Shown: positions 24,585 to 33,631 of the stretch, piece by piece
Position numbering within the stretch: the stretch's first letter is position 1
Layout: the number at the start of each line of letters is the position of its first letter
From: Sporosarcina ureilytica
Lineage (GTDB): Bacteria; Bacillota; Bacilli; Bacillales_A; Planococcaceae
Length of the DNA stretch: 64,000 nt
NCBI RefSeq assembly: GCF_001753205.1
Contig: NZ_CP017560.1
Coordinates: 1,674,001-1,738,000 of the forward strand
Direction: 5' to 3'
Translations under genes and position numbers: made by a program
The notes under the pieces: generated by a model
Databases searched by the model: none
Told to the model about the DNA's origin: nothing
What the model saw: the letters and a program-made list of their open reading frames with translations, nothing else

Positions 24585-27038
24585 TTGCGAGAGCAAAAAG
24601 ATATGGAAATATTTGGCAGCCTTAAGGATACGAAAATTGGTGTGTTTCTAAGTGGACATCAGTATTTGGAAGGCGTTTTGTTAGCTATTAAACAAGATCA
24701 CATAGTTGTTGATGTAAATCAACACGTTCATTATATTGCCCATGAACATATCCAAGCTATATCAAAGAATGCAAAAGACTTTTATGTTTCATCTAAAGAT
24801 GTTCCTTATCTCGATAAACAATACTTGATGGAAGTATTGAAGGATTTGCAATACAGCTGGGTCATCATCAATGGGTCGAGCAATCAAGCGATTTATGGGG
24901 TCATTAGTAAAATCATCGATGATTATATTATTTTAATCAGTCATCAAGAAATACTTTATATTCCAAGTCTAATCATAACAAACATTTATAGTTCGATATC
25001 CGAATCTGACATAATCTTGATGAATGAGAGGGCATTATTAGAAAACAAAAAAATAGTTGATTTAACTATGAATATAGAGACTGATGAAGTTGACAACGAA
25101 CTTATAAAGGATGCAATAAACACTAAGGAAATATTGGAAGTAGATCAGGCCGATATAGAACATTCGACAGAGCTTGAATTAACGGAAAGTGTACGTCCAC
25201 TTCTTGAAGATGCAAAGGATAATTCCCAACCAATTTCAAGTGAAGTTAAAGCAGATAAAGAAATCGTTGAGGTTCAGAAAGATAGTACGCATGAGGTATT
25301 AGAAGTGCGCAAAGAAACTCCCCATGTGGAACTCTCAAAGAAACTCGAATTAATGAAGATTCTCTATTTAACTATCAATAATAGAAAGTCTACCTCTCAA
25401 TCAATATTAAGTGAATACAAAGCAACTGAAGACTCCGTTACACCTTTACCGGAAGCATCGGAGGAGCTAGCTAACTCCAGTTTGGACGAGGAAATGGAAG
25501 AAGTTTCGGATGGTAGAAGCGCAGATGAGGTAATTAAAGGTAGCGATATCGGTGATGTCAATGCGGAAGTTTCATCAAAACTTGAATCTGAAAAGCGTGT
25601 TGATTTACCTATTGATGAAGAAGTGAGTTTTGATTTAATACTAAGTGAAGAAAAAGCAACTGAAAACTCCGTTACACCTTTACCGGAAGCATCGGAAGAG
25701 CTAACTAACTCCAGTTTGGACGAGGAAATGGAAGAAGTTTTGGATGGTAGTGGCGCAGATGAGGTAATTGGAGGTAGCGATATCGGTGATGCCAATGCGG
25801 AAGTTTCATCAAAACTTGAATCTGAAGAGCGTGTTGATTTACCTATTGATGAAGAAGTGAGTTTTGAATTAATACTAAGTGAATACAAAGCAACTGAAGA
25901 CTCCGTTACACCTTTACCGGAAGCATCGGAAGAGCTAGCTAACTCCAGTTTGGACGAGGAAATGGAAGAGGTTCCGGATGGTAGTGGCGCAGATAAGGTA
26001 ATTGGAGGTAGCGATATCGGTGATGTCAATGCGGAAGTTTCATCAAAACTTGAATTTGAAAAGCGTGTTGATTTACCTATTGATGAAGAAGTGAGTTTTG
26101 AATTAATACTAAGTGAAGAAAAAGCAACTGAAAACTCCGTTACACCTTTACCGGAAGCATCGGAAGAGCTAGCTAACTCCAGTTTGGACGAGGAAATGGA
26201 AGAAGTTTCGGTTGGTAGAAGCTCAGATGAGGTAATTGAAGGTAGCGATATCGGTGATGCCAATGCGGAAGTTTCATCAAAACTTGAATCTGAAGAGCGT
26301 GTCGATTTACCTATTGATGAAGAAGCGAGTTTTGAATTAAACCTAAGTGAAGAAAGAGTCGCTGAAAACTCCGTTCTAGATTTGGCAGAAGCATCGAAGG
26401 AATTGGCGAACTCCTCTGTAGAGCAAGAAGTAGCTGAGGTTTTGCATGACGGCTATCTAGAAGAATACCAACTAGTTGAATTTAAAGAGAATTTAAATTA
26501 TCTACAACGAAATATTGAAGATTTATTGAATAAGGATGAAGAATATTTAAGTGAAGTGGATAACCAGGTTGGAAATGAAATTCATCATACCGATAACGGT
26601 GTTGAGCAATCCTTTAGCAAAGTTCAATCTTACCAGAAGGAAAACGGAAAACCTCGTGGTAAACGTAGCCCCATTCATTATGAAAGTAGGCCTAGTAACC
26701 CAATAAAGGAAGATAATTGTCAAATTCATGACGAAAGAGTAATCACAATGGAAGAAACAGCGCAGGATGATACGAATCCCACTCACACGCCTAGCAGAGA
26801 ACTAAGTCCGAAAGAAGAAAAAGAAATGTTGCAGAAGCAATATTCTTCACTTATGAAGCATGCTGCTGAGTATTTACTTAAATTGGAAGATAATATCGAA
26901 CGTGAACATTCCAAAACAGATATCTTTAAAATGCCTATAAGAAAAATCAGTCCAATAGATAAGAAATCGGCTCTTGAAGGGCAATATATATCCTTAATGA
27001 ATCATGCTGCAAAGATGTATTGGCAATTAAGTGATTAA
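24585..27038 (+). CDS. Large coat-like protein: CotB-type N-terminus plus 78-residue acidic repeats
   Basis: This protein has 817 residues. Residues 1-140 contain two LSm/CotB-like segments (FLSGHQYLEGVLLAIKQDHI..., WVIINGSSNQAIYGVISKI). Residues about 270-610 hold four near-identical 78-residue acidic repeats (VTPLPEASEELANSSLDEE...DIGDVNAEVSSKLE) plus a diverged fifth. The C-terminus has two related helices (QYSSLMKHAAEYL, QYISLMNHAAKMY). No signal peptide is seen, as expected for a mother-cell coat protein. The start is uncertain: TTG 24585 lies 10 nt after GAAGGGGG, and ATG 24603 is the alternative. The role in the coat is inferred from neighbours. Confidence 0.7.
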   Translation: MREQKDMEIFGSLKDTKIGVFLSGHQYLEGVLLAIKQDHIVVDVNQHVHYIAHEHIQAISKNAKDFYVSSKDVPYLDKQYLMEVLKDLQYSWVIINGSSNQAIYGVISKIIDDYIILISHQEILYIPSLIITNIYSSISESDIILMNERALLENKKIVDLTMNIETDEVDNELIKDAINTKEILEVDQADIEHSTELELTESVRPLLEDAKDNSQPISSEVKADKEIVEVQKDSTHEVLEVRKETPHVELSKKLELMKILYLTINNRKSTSQSILSEYKATEDSVTPLPEASEELANSSLDEEMEEVSDGRSADEVIKGSDIGDVNAEVSSKLESEKRVDLPIDEEVSFDLILSEEKATENSVTPLPEASEELTNSSLDEEMEEVLDGSGADEVIGGSDIGDANAEVSSKLESEERVDLPIDEEVSFELILSEYKATEDSVTPLPEASEELANSSLDEEMEEVPDGSGADKVIGGSDIGDVNAEVSSKLEFEKRVDLPIDEEVSFELILSEEKATENSVTPLPEASEELANSSLDEEMEEVSVGRSSDEVIEGSDIGDANAEVSSKLESEERVDLPIDEEASFELNLSEERVAENSVLDLAEASKELANSSVEQEVAEVLHDGYLEEYQLVEFKENLNYLQRNIEDLLNKDEEYLSEVDNQVGNEIHHTDNGVEQSFSKVQSYQKENGKPRGKRSPIHYESRPSNPIKEDNCQIHDERVITMEETAQDDTNPTHTPSRELSPKEEKEMLQKQYSSLMKHAAEYLLKLEDNIEREHSKTDIFKMPIRKISPIDKKSALEGQYISLMNHAAKMYWQLSD
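25398..26440 (+). repeat. Tandem 234-bp repeats inside the coat-like gene
   Basis: The block CTCCGTTACACCTTTACC recurs at exact 234-bp spacing (about 25433, 25667, 25901, 26135), and a diverged fifth copy lies at about 26369. Copies 1 and 3 share GDVNAEV and EYKATED-type variants, and copies 2 and 4 share GDANAEV and EEKATEN. This ABAB pattern indicates duplication of a 468-bp two-unit block. Confidence 0.9.
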
Positions 27039-27061
27039 TGTTCAATGAAGGAGATGTAAAT

Positions 27062-27739
27062 TTGAATAAAATTATTCGAAATCTTGTCCATGAAGTTGTT
27101 CGGATAAAATCTTCGGGTACGCATTCGATTACCGGAACGCTAATTGACGTTGGAGATGATATCATCGTGCTTTTCAACGGAAAGGAATTTATGTATATCT
27201 CCATAGATCATATCCAAAATTTTGACGTGGATCGTGACATTCTAGATGATATCGAATCACCAACTGGATTCCCAAGCATCATTGCGCAAGATACTAATAA
27301 AGATTTATCTTTAGAAGAGGTTGTTACGCAAGCGATAGGTACATTTGTTGAAATTTATGTAACAGGCGACCAGCCCTTGTATGGTCATATTACAAGCGTT
27401 ATGAATGACTATTTTGTTTTCCAATCTCCCGTTTATCAAACGATGTATATTTCATTACATCATCTGAAGTGGCTCATCCCGTATACGCAAATTAAAAAAC
27501 CTTATGGCTTAGATAATTATCCAATCCCCGTGCAGGCAAATAAGGAGTTATTAGCAAGTGCATTTGATGCCCAAGTGGAAAAGTTTAAAAATAAAATCGT
27601 TGTCTTTAATATTAGTGGAAATAAGAGTTACTTGGGGAAGTTAAACGATTTTGAAGATCAAATTATTGAAATCCAAACAGTAAAAACGCATCCCATTTAT
27701 CTTAACTTTAAACACATCAAAACAATGCACCAAGTGTAG
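27062..27739 (+). CDS. Third CotB-like/LSm-like coat cluster protein
   Basis: This protein of about 225 residues has three short beta-rich segments of the same type as its two upstream neighbours: VHEVVRIKSSGTHSITGTLI, GTFVEIYVTGDQPLYGHIT and KNKIVVFNISGNKSYLGKL. Each is followed by a (M)YISxxHI/L element. The TTG at 27062 has AAGGAGATG 7 nt upstream and is preferred over the ATG at 27038, which overlaps the previous stop. Probably co-translated with the repeat protein. Function is inferred to be structural in the spore coat. Confidence 0.7.
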   Translation: MNKIIRNLVHEVVRIKSSGTHSITGTLIDVGDDIIVLFNGKEFMYISIDHIQNFDVDRDILDDIESPTGFPSIIAQDTNKDLSLEEVVTQAIGTFVEIYVTGDQPLYGHITSVMNDYFVFQSPVYQTMYISLHHLKWLIPYTQIKKPYGLDNYPIPVQANKELLASAFDAQVEKFKNKIVVFNISGNKSYLGKLNDFEDQIIEIQTVKTHPIYLNFKHIKTMHQV

Positions 27740-28233
27740 CCTGTAGGAAAAACTAAGTTTTTTTCAGTGAAGTCATGTTTATTGGCTTGAAGATCCCCCT
27801 GAGTGGCTGACGAGATATTATCGGCAGCCAATATCTATTAGGACTGTCATAGCAGTGCGAATACACGTAGAAAGAGGTGTGAAATCATTCATCCTTCTTT
27901 TTATGTGTATATTTTTGAATATGTAAAATCATGTCTTTGTCTATCCAATGGATGGATTTTTTTCTTTATTCAGAAGCTCATTTCGGATTCTAAATCAGAA
28001 AGGCTTTCAACGAAGCGTTAAAATATCCTGCGGTGAATAAGTTTTTGGTGTTTTCCTCAATTGCTGCACATTTATTCTGAAAAAATACTTGTCCAATAAA
28101 ATAATGTTCAATATGGACAAGTTTACATTTTAATAGGGTGGACAGACATCTCGTTCCTAGTAAAGTGAAGTGAATATACATAGGGAAACGGACAAACAAT
28201 TCACCAGATTTTTATCAAGTTGAAAGAAGGGAT
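27740..28233. other. Intergenic region, 0.49 kb
   Basis: A hairpin at 28087-28121 (CTTGTCCAATA with TATGGACAAG) is the only clear structure. No gene is supported. Confidence 0.5.
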
Positions 28234-29604
28234 ATGTGTGTTGGAATGAGTTATGAAGTTGTGGTTATAGGTATGGTGTTCCTTGCAACTATGTCATTCA
28301 TCTTTTGGGGACCTAGAGATGTGAATGAGGCATGGCCAGCGTCGATAGGAGCAGGGATCATTTTGCTAACAGGGATTGTCTCACGCTTAGATATAATTGA
28401 TATCATTAGCAAAATTGGTGGGGCGTCAATTACGATTATTGCAACCATTGTCATGGCGGTAATATTGGAGAGTTTTGGTTTTTTCCACTGGGCAGCCGCA
28501 AAACTTGCGATATTATCAAAGGGTTCTGGCCACCGGCTCTATTGGTATATCCAGTTACTATGTTTTTTAATGACACTCTTATTTAATAATGATGGAAGTA
28601 TTTTAATCACAACACCAATTCTTATTCTTCTACTAAAAAACATTCAATTAAAACCCCATCAACAAATTCCTTACCTACTAAGTGGAGCACTTATTGCGAC
28701 TGCTTCTAGTGCGCCAATTGGCGTTAGTAATATAGTCAACTTGATCGCATTGAATATCATTGATATGTCACTTTGGATGCATACAGCAATGATGTTCGTT
28801 CCAGGAACCTTAGGATTGTTTTTTATGTCATATTTGATGTATAGAGTAATCAGGAAGAAACTACCAGAAAAATTACCTGATTCGATTATCGATATTGAGG
28901 ATTACTTTTTCGTTAAAAATTTCCACCCGTTAAAAGCAAGGTTTTCTGTTGAAACAAAACGGAAACGTACACAATTTATGATGAAGATTTTACTGTTTGT
29001 ATTTGTTATGCGTTGTCTCCTTTTTGTTGCCTCTTATGTCAACATTCCCATTGAAATTGTCGCAGTCCTCGGATCGGTCGTCTTACTTGCGTGGAGATGG
29101 TATCACTTAGGAACAAACCCAGTGGACATCTTGAAAAAAACGCCATGGCACATTCTAATATTTGCCTTCTCTATGTATGTAATCATATATGGCATGCATA
29201 ATGTGGGACTCACAGCGTTGTTAGTAGAATGGTGTGAACCAATCGTCAATCAAGGATTATTTCAAGCAAGTATGATTATGGGTGGTTTAGTATCGCTCCT
29301 TTCCAACTTCTTCAATAATCACCCGGCCTTGATGATTGGGACGATAACCTTAACTGAAATGGGGCTAGATCCAATAACATTAAAGACCATCTATCTGGCA
29401 AATATTATAGGCAGCGATATGGGATCCTTGTTATTACCCATTGGTACATTAGCTTCCCTCATTTGGATGCATATTTTAAGAAAAAATAAGGTGAAAGTTT
29501 ATTGGAAAGATTATTTAAGCGTATCATTCATTGTCATTCCAATTTCAACAATCGTAACGTTGATATTGTTATATTTCTGGGTACAACTCGTTTTCGCAGG
29601 ATAA
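28234..29604 (+). CDS. ArsB/YdfA-type ion transporter (IT superfamily)
   Basis: This membrane protein of about 456 residues has roughly 11-12 hydrophobic segments. The two half-repeats carry FNNDGSILITTPILILLL and LLSNFFNNHPALMIGTITL, the paired NN(D/H) hairpins of ArsB-type transporters. A-T-A-S-S-A-P-I-G-V-S-N follows the first. ArsB exports arsenite; related members move Na+ or dicarboxylates. No ars regulator or reductase is adjacent, so arsenite is only one possibility. The start is ambiguous: ATG 28234 is very close to AAGGG, and ATG 28246 is the alternative. Confidence 0.7.
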   Translation: MCVGMSYEVVVIGMVFLATMSFIFWGPRDVNEAWPASIGAGIILLTGIVSRLDIIDIISKIGGASITIIATIVMAVILESFGFFHWAAAKLAILSKGSGHRLYWYIQLLCFLMTLLFNNDGSILITTPILILLLKNIQLKPHQQIPYLLSGALIATASSAPIGVSNIVNLIALNIIDMSLWMHTAMMFVPGTLGLFFMSYLMYRVIRKKLPEKLPDSIIDIEDYFFVKNFHPLKARFSVETKRKRTQFMMKILLFVFVMRCLLFVASYVNIPIEIVAVLGSVVLLAWRWYHLGTNPVDILKKTPWHILIFAFSMYVIIYGMHNVGLTALLVEWCEPIVNQGLFQASMIMGGLVSLLSNFFNNHPALMIGTITLTEMGLDPITLKTIYLANIIGSDMGSLLLPIGTLASLIWMHILRKNKVKVYWKDYLSVSFIVIPISTIVTLILLYFWVQLVFAG

Positions 29605-29766
29605 AGCGCAAAAAGCCAATTGAGTTCGTAATTCAATAAGGCACGAGAACAAGGAATCAGCAAAACTTTCAGAGAAATCGTGATTGCTATTACTTGGGTG
29701 ATGAACTCTACTTACAATCACCAAATTGATAAACGAACATGAGGTGATAGTTGTTCAGAGTTAACT

Positions 29767-29795
29767 ATGAGGGTAAAATTCATACCCTCTTTTCT
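29767..29795 (+). terminator. Terminator hairpin
   Basis: GAGGGTA and TACCCTC form a short stem followed by TTTTCT. It lies 160 bp after the ArsB-type gene. Confidence 0.5.
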
Positions 29796-30227
29796 GTTAA
29801 ATTAATAACGATCTAGTCAAGATTGAATAAGTTGCGTATTTTTAAAATCTATATGGGTAATATTTCACAATAAAAATCATTCATTGAACACACAATAAAA
29901 TACATATATAATGACATCCAATTCCATCTTACAAAAGTAAATAAGAATTTCAAGATATGATTAAATACGTTATTTAAGTCGTCATTGAGAATGATAGGGG
30001 GGGGATCGGTATATGTAGTTTTGAAACTTCTACGTCTAGTAGTAGGTATACATAAATATCTCATCTAAAGTCGAGGTATAATCCATGCGTTTATGAATAA
30101 CAGATCTTATTAAAAATACTTTTTCGTCATTCGGTTTGTTTAATCTATATATATGTAATTAGCGGAGGAAAGGATACTAAATTACAGCATACTAAATAAT
30201 TGTTTTTTTGTAATTTCCATGCTGACA

Positions 30228-30340
30228 AAAACTAGGGATTGAAGTATTGGGCGGGGAAATTACTTAAAATAGGCTGATTTTTAAAAATGACTGACGGTTG
30301 TATCATTTGTCTATCTTAAGGGAATGTTTGACAATTTTCA
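30228..30340 (+). pseudogene. Decayed fragment of a VOC-family gene
   Basis: AAGTATTGGGCGGGGA-x-ATTACT matches the VOC gene at 21055 base for base except one, and similarity continues to GGAATGTTT. Translated, it reads GIEVLGGEIT-stop-NRLIFKND-stop against [19 protein letters not shown] in the intact copy. Two in-frame stops and loss of both ends make it a relic of a duplication. Confidence 0.7.
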
Positions 30341-30350
30341 AATTAGGAAT

Positions 30351-30381
30351 GAAACGCTTGACCTTCTAGGTTAAGCGCTTC
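30351..30381. terminator. Hairpin at the end of pcm
   Basis: GAAACGCTTGACC pairs with GGTTAAGCGCTTC, but the T-tract is weak on either strand. Confidence 0.4.
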
Positions 30382-30390
30382 GTTGTTTCT

Positions 30391-30972
30391 TCATTCATAT
30401 TTTCCTTTCAATGGAACAAACCTTACATTATCCAATGCATCTTGATGAATCTTCCCAAATTCATCTTTTTCTATTAGAAGCAGTTCCTGATAAAGTGGTG
30501 TTCCTACTGGAATGATCATTTTTCCACTGGGGGCTAATTGGTCTAATAATTCACGAGGAATTTCGCTAGCGGCTGCAGTTACCATAATGCGGTCATAAGG
30601 CGCATGTTCATCCCAACCGGTGCTTCCGTCATCAAGCTTAAAATGAATGTTCGAAAATCCAGCCTCTTTTAGCCTTTCTTTGGCCCGTTCATATAAAGGC
30701 TCAATTCGTTCTATGGTATAAACTGAGTCCGAAAAAGCCGCGAGGAGGGCCGTTTGAAAACCTGAACCCGTTCCAAGTTCTAACACTTTTGAATGGGGTT
30801 GTAAATTGAGTGATTGTGTCATATTGAGTACAAGTGAAGGCTGGGAAATCGTTTGTTCATGCCCAATGGGAATCGCTTCGTCCATATAGGCAAATTCCTT
30901 AAGCGAATCCATAAAAAAGCTGCGGTCTAACTTTTTGAAATAGGCAATAATTTCTTCGTTTTGATTGGTCAT
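30391..30972 (-). CDS. pcm: Protein-L-isoaspartate O-methyltransferase
   Basis: This 193-residue cytosolic SAM-dependent enzyme methylates abnormal isoaspartyl residues to start protein repair. It has the SAM motif VLELGTGSGFQTALLA, VYTIERIEPL, DDGSTGWDEHAPYDRIMVTAAA and the post-motif LLDQLAPSGKMIIPVG, all diagnostic for PCMT. The N-terminal substrate motif (QTISQPSLVL) is intact. ATG follows AGGAGT. Repair of aged proteins would suit a spore former. Confidence 0.88.
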   Translation of the reverse strand: MTNQNEEIIAYFKKLDRSFFMDSLKEFAYMDEAIPIGHEQTISQPSLVLNMTQSLNLQPHSKVLELGTGSGFQTALLAAFSDSVYTIERIEPLYERAKERLKEAGFSNIHFKLDDGSTGWDEHAPYDRIMVTAAASEIPRELLDQLAPSGKMIIPVGTPLYQELLLIEKDEFGKIHQDALDNVRFVPLKGKYE

Positions 30973-31018
30973 GATTTTAACTCCTTTTGTACAATAGCAG
31001 TTATTGAGCGTCCGTCTA

Positions 31019-31981
31019 CTAAGATTTAAATATTTGCAGCCAACCTTTATGTTTAAACCATACTAGCATGGCAACACCGATAAAAATCATCATGGCCAAC
31101 ACAGCGAGGTAACTGTAACGCCATCGAAGCTCGGGCATATGTTCAAAGTTCATACCGTAAACACCAGCGATAAAAGTGAGTGGTATAAAAACAGAAGAGA
31201 TGATGGTCAGCATCATCATAATCCGGTTCATTTGGTTAGAATTAATGGAAAGTTGACTATCTCGAATATCAGAGGTCAAATCTCGATTTAATTCCAAGAT
31301 TTCTACGAGACGTAGTAAATGGTCATGAATGTCGCTAAAATAAGCGCGTTCAATTGTTGAAAAAGAGAGGACTTCTGAATTCAACATACGGTATAAAAGT
31401 TCCCGCATTGGAATAATCGTTCGTCTGAGTCTAAGTAAGTCGCCACGCACATCAAAAACGAAGTCCATAGAAAGGTGAACCGTGGACGGTGAAAGTTTTT
31501 CTTCAATATCATTTAAATGATCTTCTATTTTATAAAGAATAGGGAAGTAATTATCCACAATTTTATCGATAATCTGATAGGCGGTAAAAACATGTCCTTC
31601 TTCCCATTTCGTTGGGTTTTGAATAATGCGTTCTTTTGCATCTTTCAATTCTTGCGGCTCATGAAAGTGGAAGGTGACAACGTAATTAGTACCAAAAAAC
31701 ATGTTAACTTCCTCAGCCTCTATATTATCTCGACAAATTGAATGTAGGACAAAGAAAGTGTAGTCCTCATAGTAGTTCAATTTTGGCCGTTGCAGACGTT
31801 GCAAACAATCCTCGATTGCAAGCGGATGAAATTGAAAAAATGAAGCTAATAAATTTATTTCCTCCCCGGTTGGTCGGTCAAAGTCAACCCAGTACCATAG
31901 AAAATTTCGCGTATGAATTTCGCTCAAAGGAAAATCAAAAAGAAGTTCGTTATCTTCGGTAAAGCCAAGTGTATGTATCAT
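31019..31981 (-). CDS. corA: CorA-family magnesium transporter
   Basis: This 320-residue protein has a large N-terminal cytoplasmic domain, a long stalk helix and two C-terminal membrane helices. The signature YGMNF precedes the last helix, and the protein ends with basic residues near KHKGWL. CorA proteins form pentamers that import Mg2+ (and Co2+ or Ni2+). ATG follows AGGAGGAAAATC. Monocistronic, close behind pcm on the same strand in reverse order. Confidence 0.9.
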   Translation of the reverse strand: MIHTLGFTEDNELLFDFPLSEIHTRNFLWYWVDFDRPTGEEINLLASFFQFHPLAIEDCLQRLQRPKLNYYEDYTFFVLHSICRDNIEAEEVNMFFGTNYVVTFHFHEPQELKDAKERIIQNPTKWEEGHVFTAYQIIDKIVDNYFPILYKIEDHLNDIEEKLSPSTVHLSMDFVFDVRGDLLRLRRTIIPMRELLYRMLNSEVLSFSTIERAYFSDIHDHLLRLVEILELNRDLTSDIRDSQLSINSNQMNRIMMMLTIISSVFIPLTFIAGVYGMNFEHMPELRWRYSYLAVLAMMIFIGVAMLVWFKHKGWLQIFKS

Positions 31982-32220
31982 GATTTTCCTCCTATATGGT
32001 TATTGCTTAATATTATTTATTTACTAACCTAATGGGATCTAAACATTTTCAATAGAACTTTAAATATTCATAATAAAGAAAAGCTGATGTTTAAAGCGTT
32101 CATTCAATAGTTAGGTAAATGAATATCTTGGGAGAAAATAAATGAAAAAATGCCGCTGTTTTAGGTATACTAAACATAATGAATATTAATAAACTTAAAC
32201 GTCGGGCGGAGGGTGTTATC

Positions 32221-32880
32221 ATGAAAGTTCGAATTGAATGGCATTATAGTAAATCAAAAAGCACAGAAATTGCATTTCATTCCGAAGAGATAGAGGCATC
32301 ACAAGCAGTAGGAATTGCCGAAGATTTGATTAAAACTGGACGGACGAAAAATGTAGTATTTATAGATCAGTTTGATAACCAGTGGACGGTAAAAGAAATG
32401 AAAGGTTATTTGAAGGGCATCGAGACAGAACCGCATAATCTAATTGTTTATTTCGACGGAGGATTCGACAGGCCAACAGGTTCAGCAGGTTTGGGATGTG
32501 TCATTTTTTATGACCAAAATGGAAAGTCATACAGACTAAGAAAGAATGAAGCGATTGAGGGGCTCAAGTCTAATAATGAAGCCGAATATGCGGCGCTATA
32601 CATGGCCGTACAAGAGCTAGCGTACTTAAACGTCCATCACTTACCAGTTCGAATCATTGGGGATTCCCGAGTCGTGATTAACCATTTAACTGAAGAATGG
32701 CCAGCAATTGAGAGGGATTTGTCTGATTGGGCGGATAAAATCGAAGCAAAAATGGAATCGCTTGGTTTATATCCCGATTATTATTTAGTCAATCGAAACG
32801 CAAATAAAGAAGCGGATCGCCTTGCTACCCAGGCTTTGCAAGGAACCGATATTTCAGCGACAATTGAAGTTGTCAAGTAG
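32221..32880 (+). CDS. RNase HI-like protein with extra N-terminal domain
   Basis: This 219-residue protein has an approximately 75-residue N-terminal region and a C-terminal RNase H fold. The catalytic carboxylates are visible: Asp in YFDGGFDRP, Glu in NNEAEYAAL, Asp in IGDSRVVI and Asp in NKEADRLA. All four are present, so RNA:DNA hybrid cleavage is plausible. The domain layout resembles B. subtilis YpeP-type proteins. ATG 32221 follows CGGAGGG; an upstream in-frame ATG at 32179 lacks a ribosome binding site. Confidence 0.8.
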   Translation: MKVRIEWHYSKSKSTEIAFHSEEIEASQAVGIAEDLIKTGRTKNVVFIDQFDNQWTVKEMKGYLKGIETEPHNLIVYFDGGFDRPTGSAGLGCVIFYDQNGKSYRLRKNEAIEGLKSNNEAEYAALYMAVQELAYLNVHHLPVRIIGDSRVVINHLTEEWPAIERDLSDWADKIEAKMESLGLYPDYYLVNRNANKEADRLATQALQGTDISATIEVVK

Positions 32881-32884
32881 GTAC

Positions 32885-32918
32885 AGGCGCCAGTCGCTCG
32901 GATCTGGCACCTTTCTTT
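32885..32918 (+). terminator. Terminator after the RNase H-like gene
   Basis: AGGCGCCAG pairs with CTGGCACCT, followed by TTCTTTC. It also lies at the end of the convergent DUF1456 gene. Confidence 0.5.
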
Positions 32919-33397
32919 CAGCCTCTGTATTTTATGGTTAAGCCTTTTAAGAAATTTCGCACGTAGCGGTCACCACATACATTATAATTTCGATGATCTT
33001 CTCTTCTTAATACAGCGCTTAATTCGCTTTTAGAGATTCTGATGCCTGCATCCTCTAAAATTTCAATCATATCATCGCTAGTTAATGTAAGTGCGATTCT
33101 TAATTTTTTCAGGATGATATTATTCACATTTTCATCGTTCAAGACAGGGAGTGGTTGCCTTTTAGGTTGTCCTGGTTTTGGTTCCTGTTTACCTCTTTTA
33201 AATATAATGAGTCCATTTAAAAACGAATCGAGCATCGCATTTGTACACTCAAGATACTCGTCATCTGACTTTGATAGAAGTAGTGAGATATCTTGAATGG
33301 CTACTTCACAATCACCCAACTTAAAAATTTCAACCATTTCCGCATTTTTCAAGTCTAGTGCATATCTTAATCTAATTAACACATCATTATTATTCAT
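32918..33397 (-). CDS. DUF1456 (YehS-like) protein
   Basis: This 159-residue protein contains two related halves of about 70 residues, each starting NN(D/I)xxL-RLR-AL and ending FLxGLxIxxRG. That duplicated helical module is the hallmark of YehS/DUF1456 proteins. It has no signal or membrane segment. Function is unknown. ATG follows AGGAGGTT. Confidence 0.82.
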   Translation of the reverse strand: MNNNDVLIRLRYALDLKNAEMVEIFKLGDCEVAIQDISLLLSKSDDEYLECTNAMLDSFLNGLIIFKRGKQEPKPGQPKRQPLPVLNDENVNNIILKKLRIALTLTSDDMIEILEDAGIRISKSELSAVLRREDHRNYNVCGDRYVRNFLKGLTIKYRG

Positions 33398-33631
33398 ATA
33401 AAAACCTCCTGAAAATCATTGTTCGATTACTGCATCTTCATTAAGAAGAATGAACATTCCATTGAGCTGTTTAGCCCTTCAAAGAATTTCTTTCTAATAA
33501 TAACATATTGAATCGAATAAAACTTGAAATATCATAGGCATTACCGTTCAACTCAACTTAGTATTTTAAAATTAGACTTCACACAAAACTCCGAATTCAT
33601 GTATGATGAATACATAAAAGGGGGGAGTTTC

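Larger units (their letters stand above)
29605..30390. other. Intergenic region with a terminator and a gene relic
   Basis: This 786-bp gap has a terminator at 29767-29795 and the decayed VOC fragment at 30228-30340. Elsewhere it is A/T-rich with no supported gene. Confidence 0.5.

Noticed and set aside
25397-26263. 288-codon open frame antisense to the repeat region of the large coat-like gene
   Set aside because: It is a by-product of the repetitive Ser/Glu codons on the plus strand; it has no ribosome binding site and a low-complexity product.
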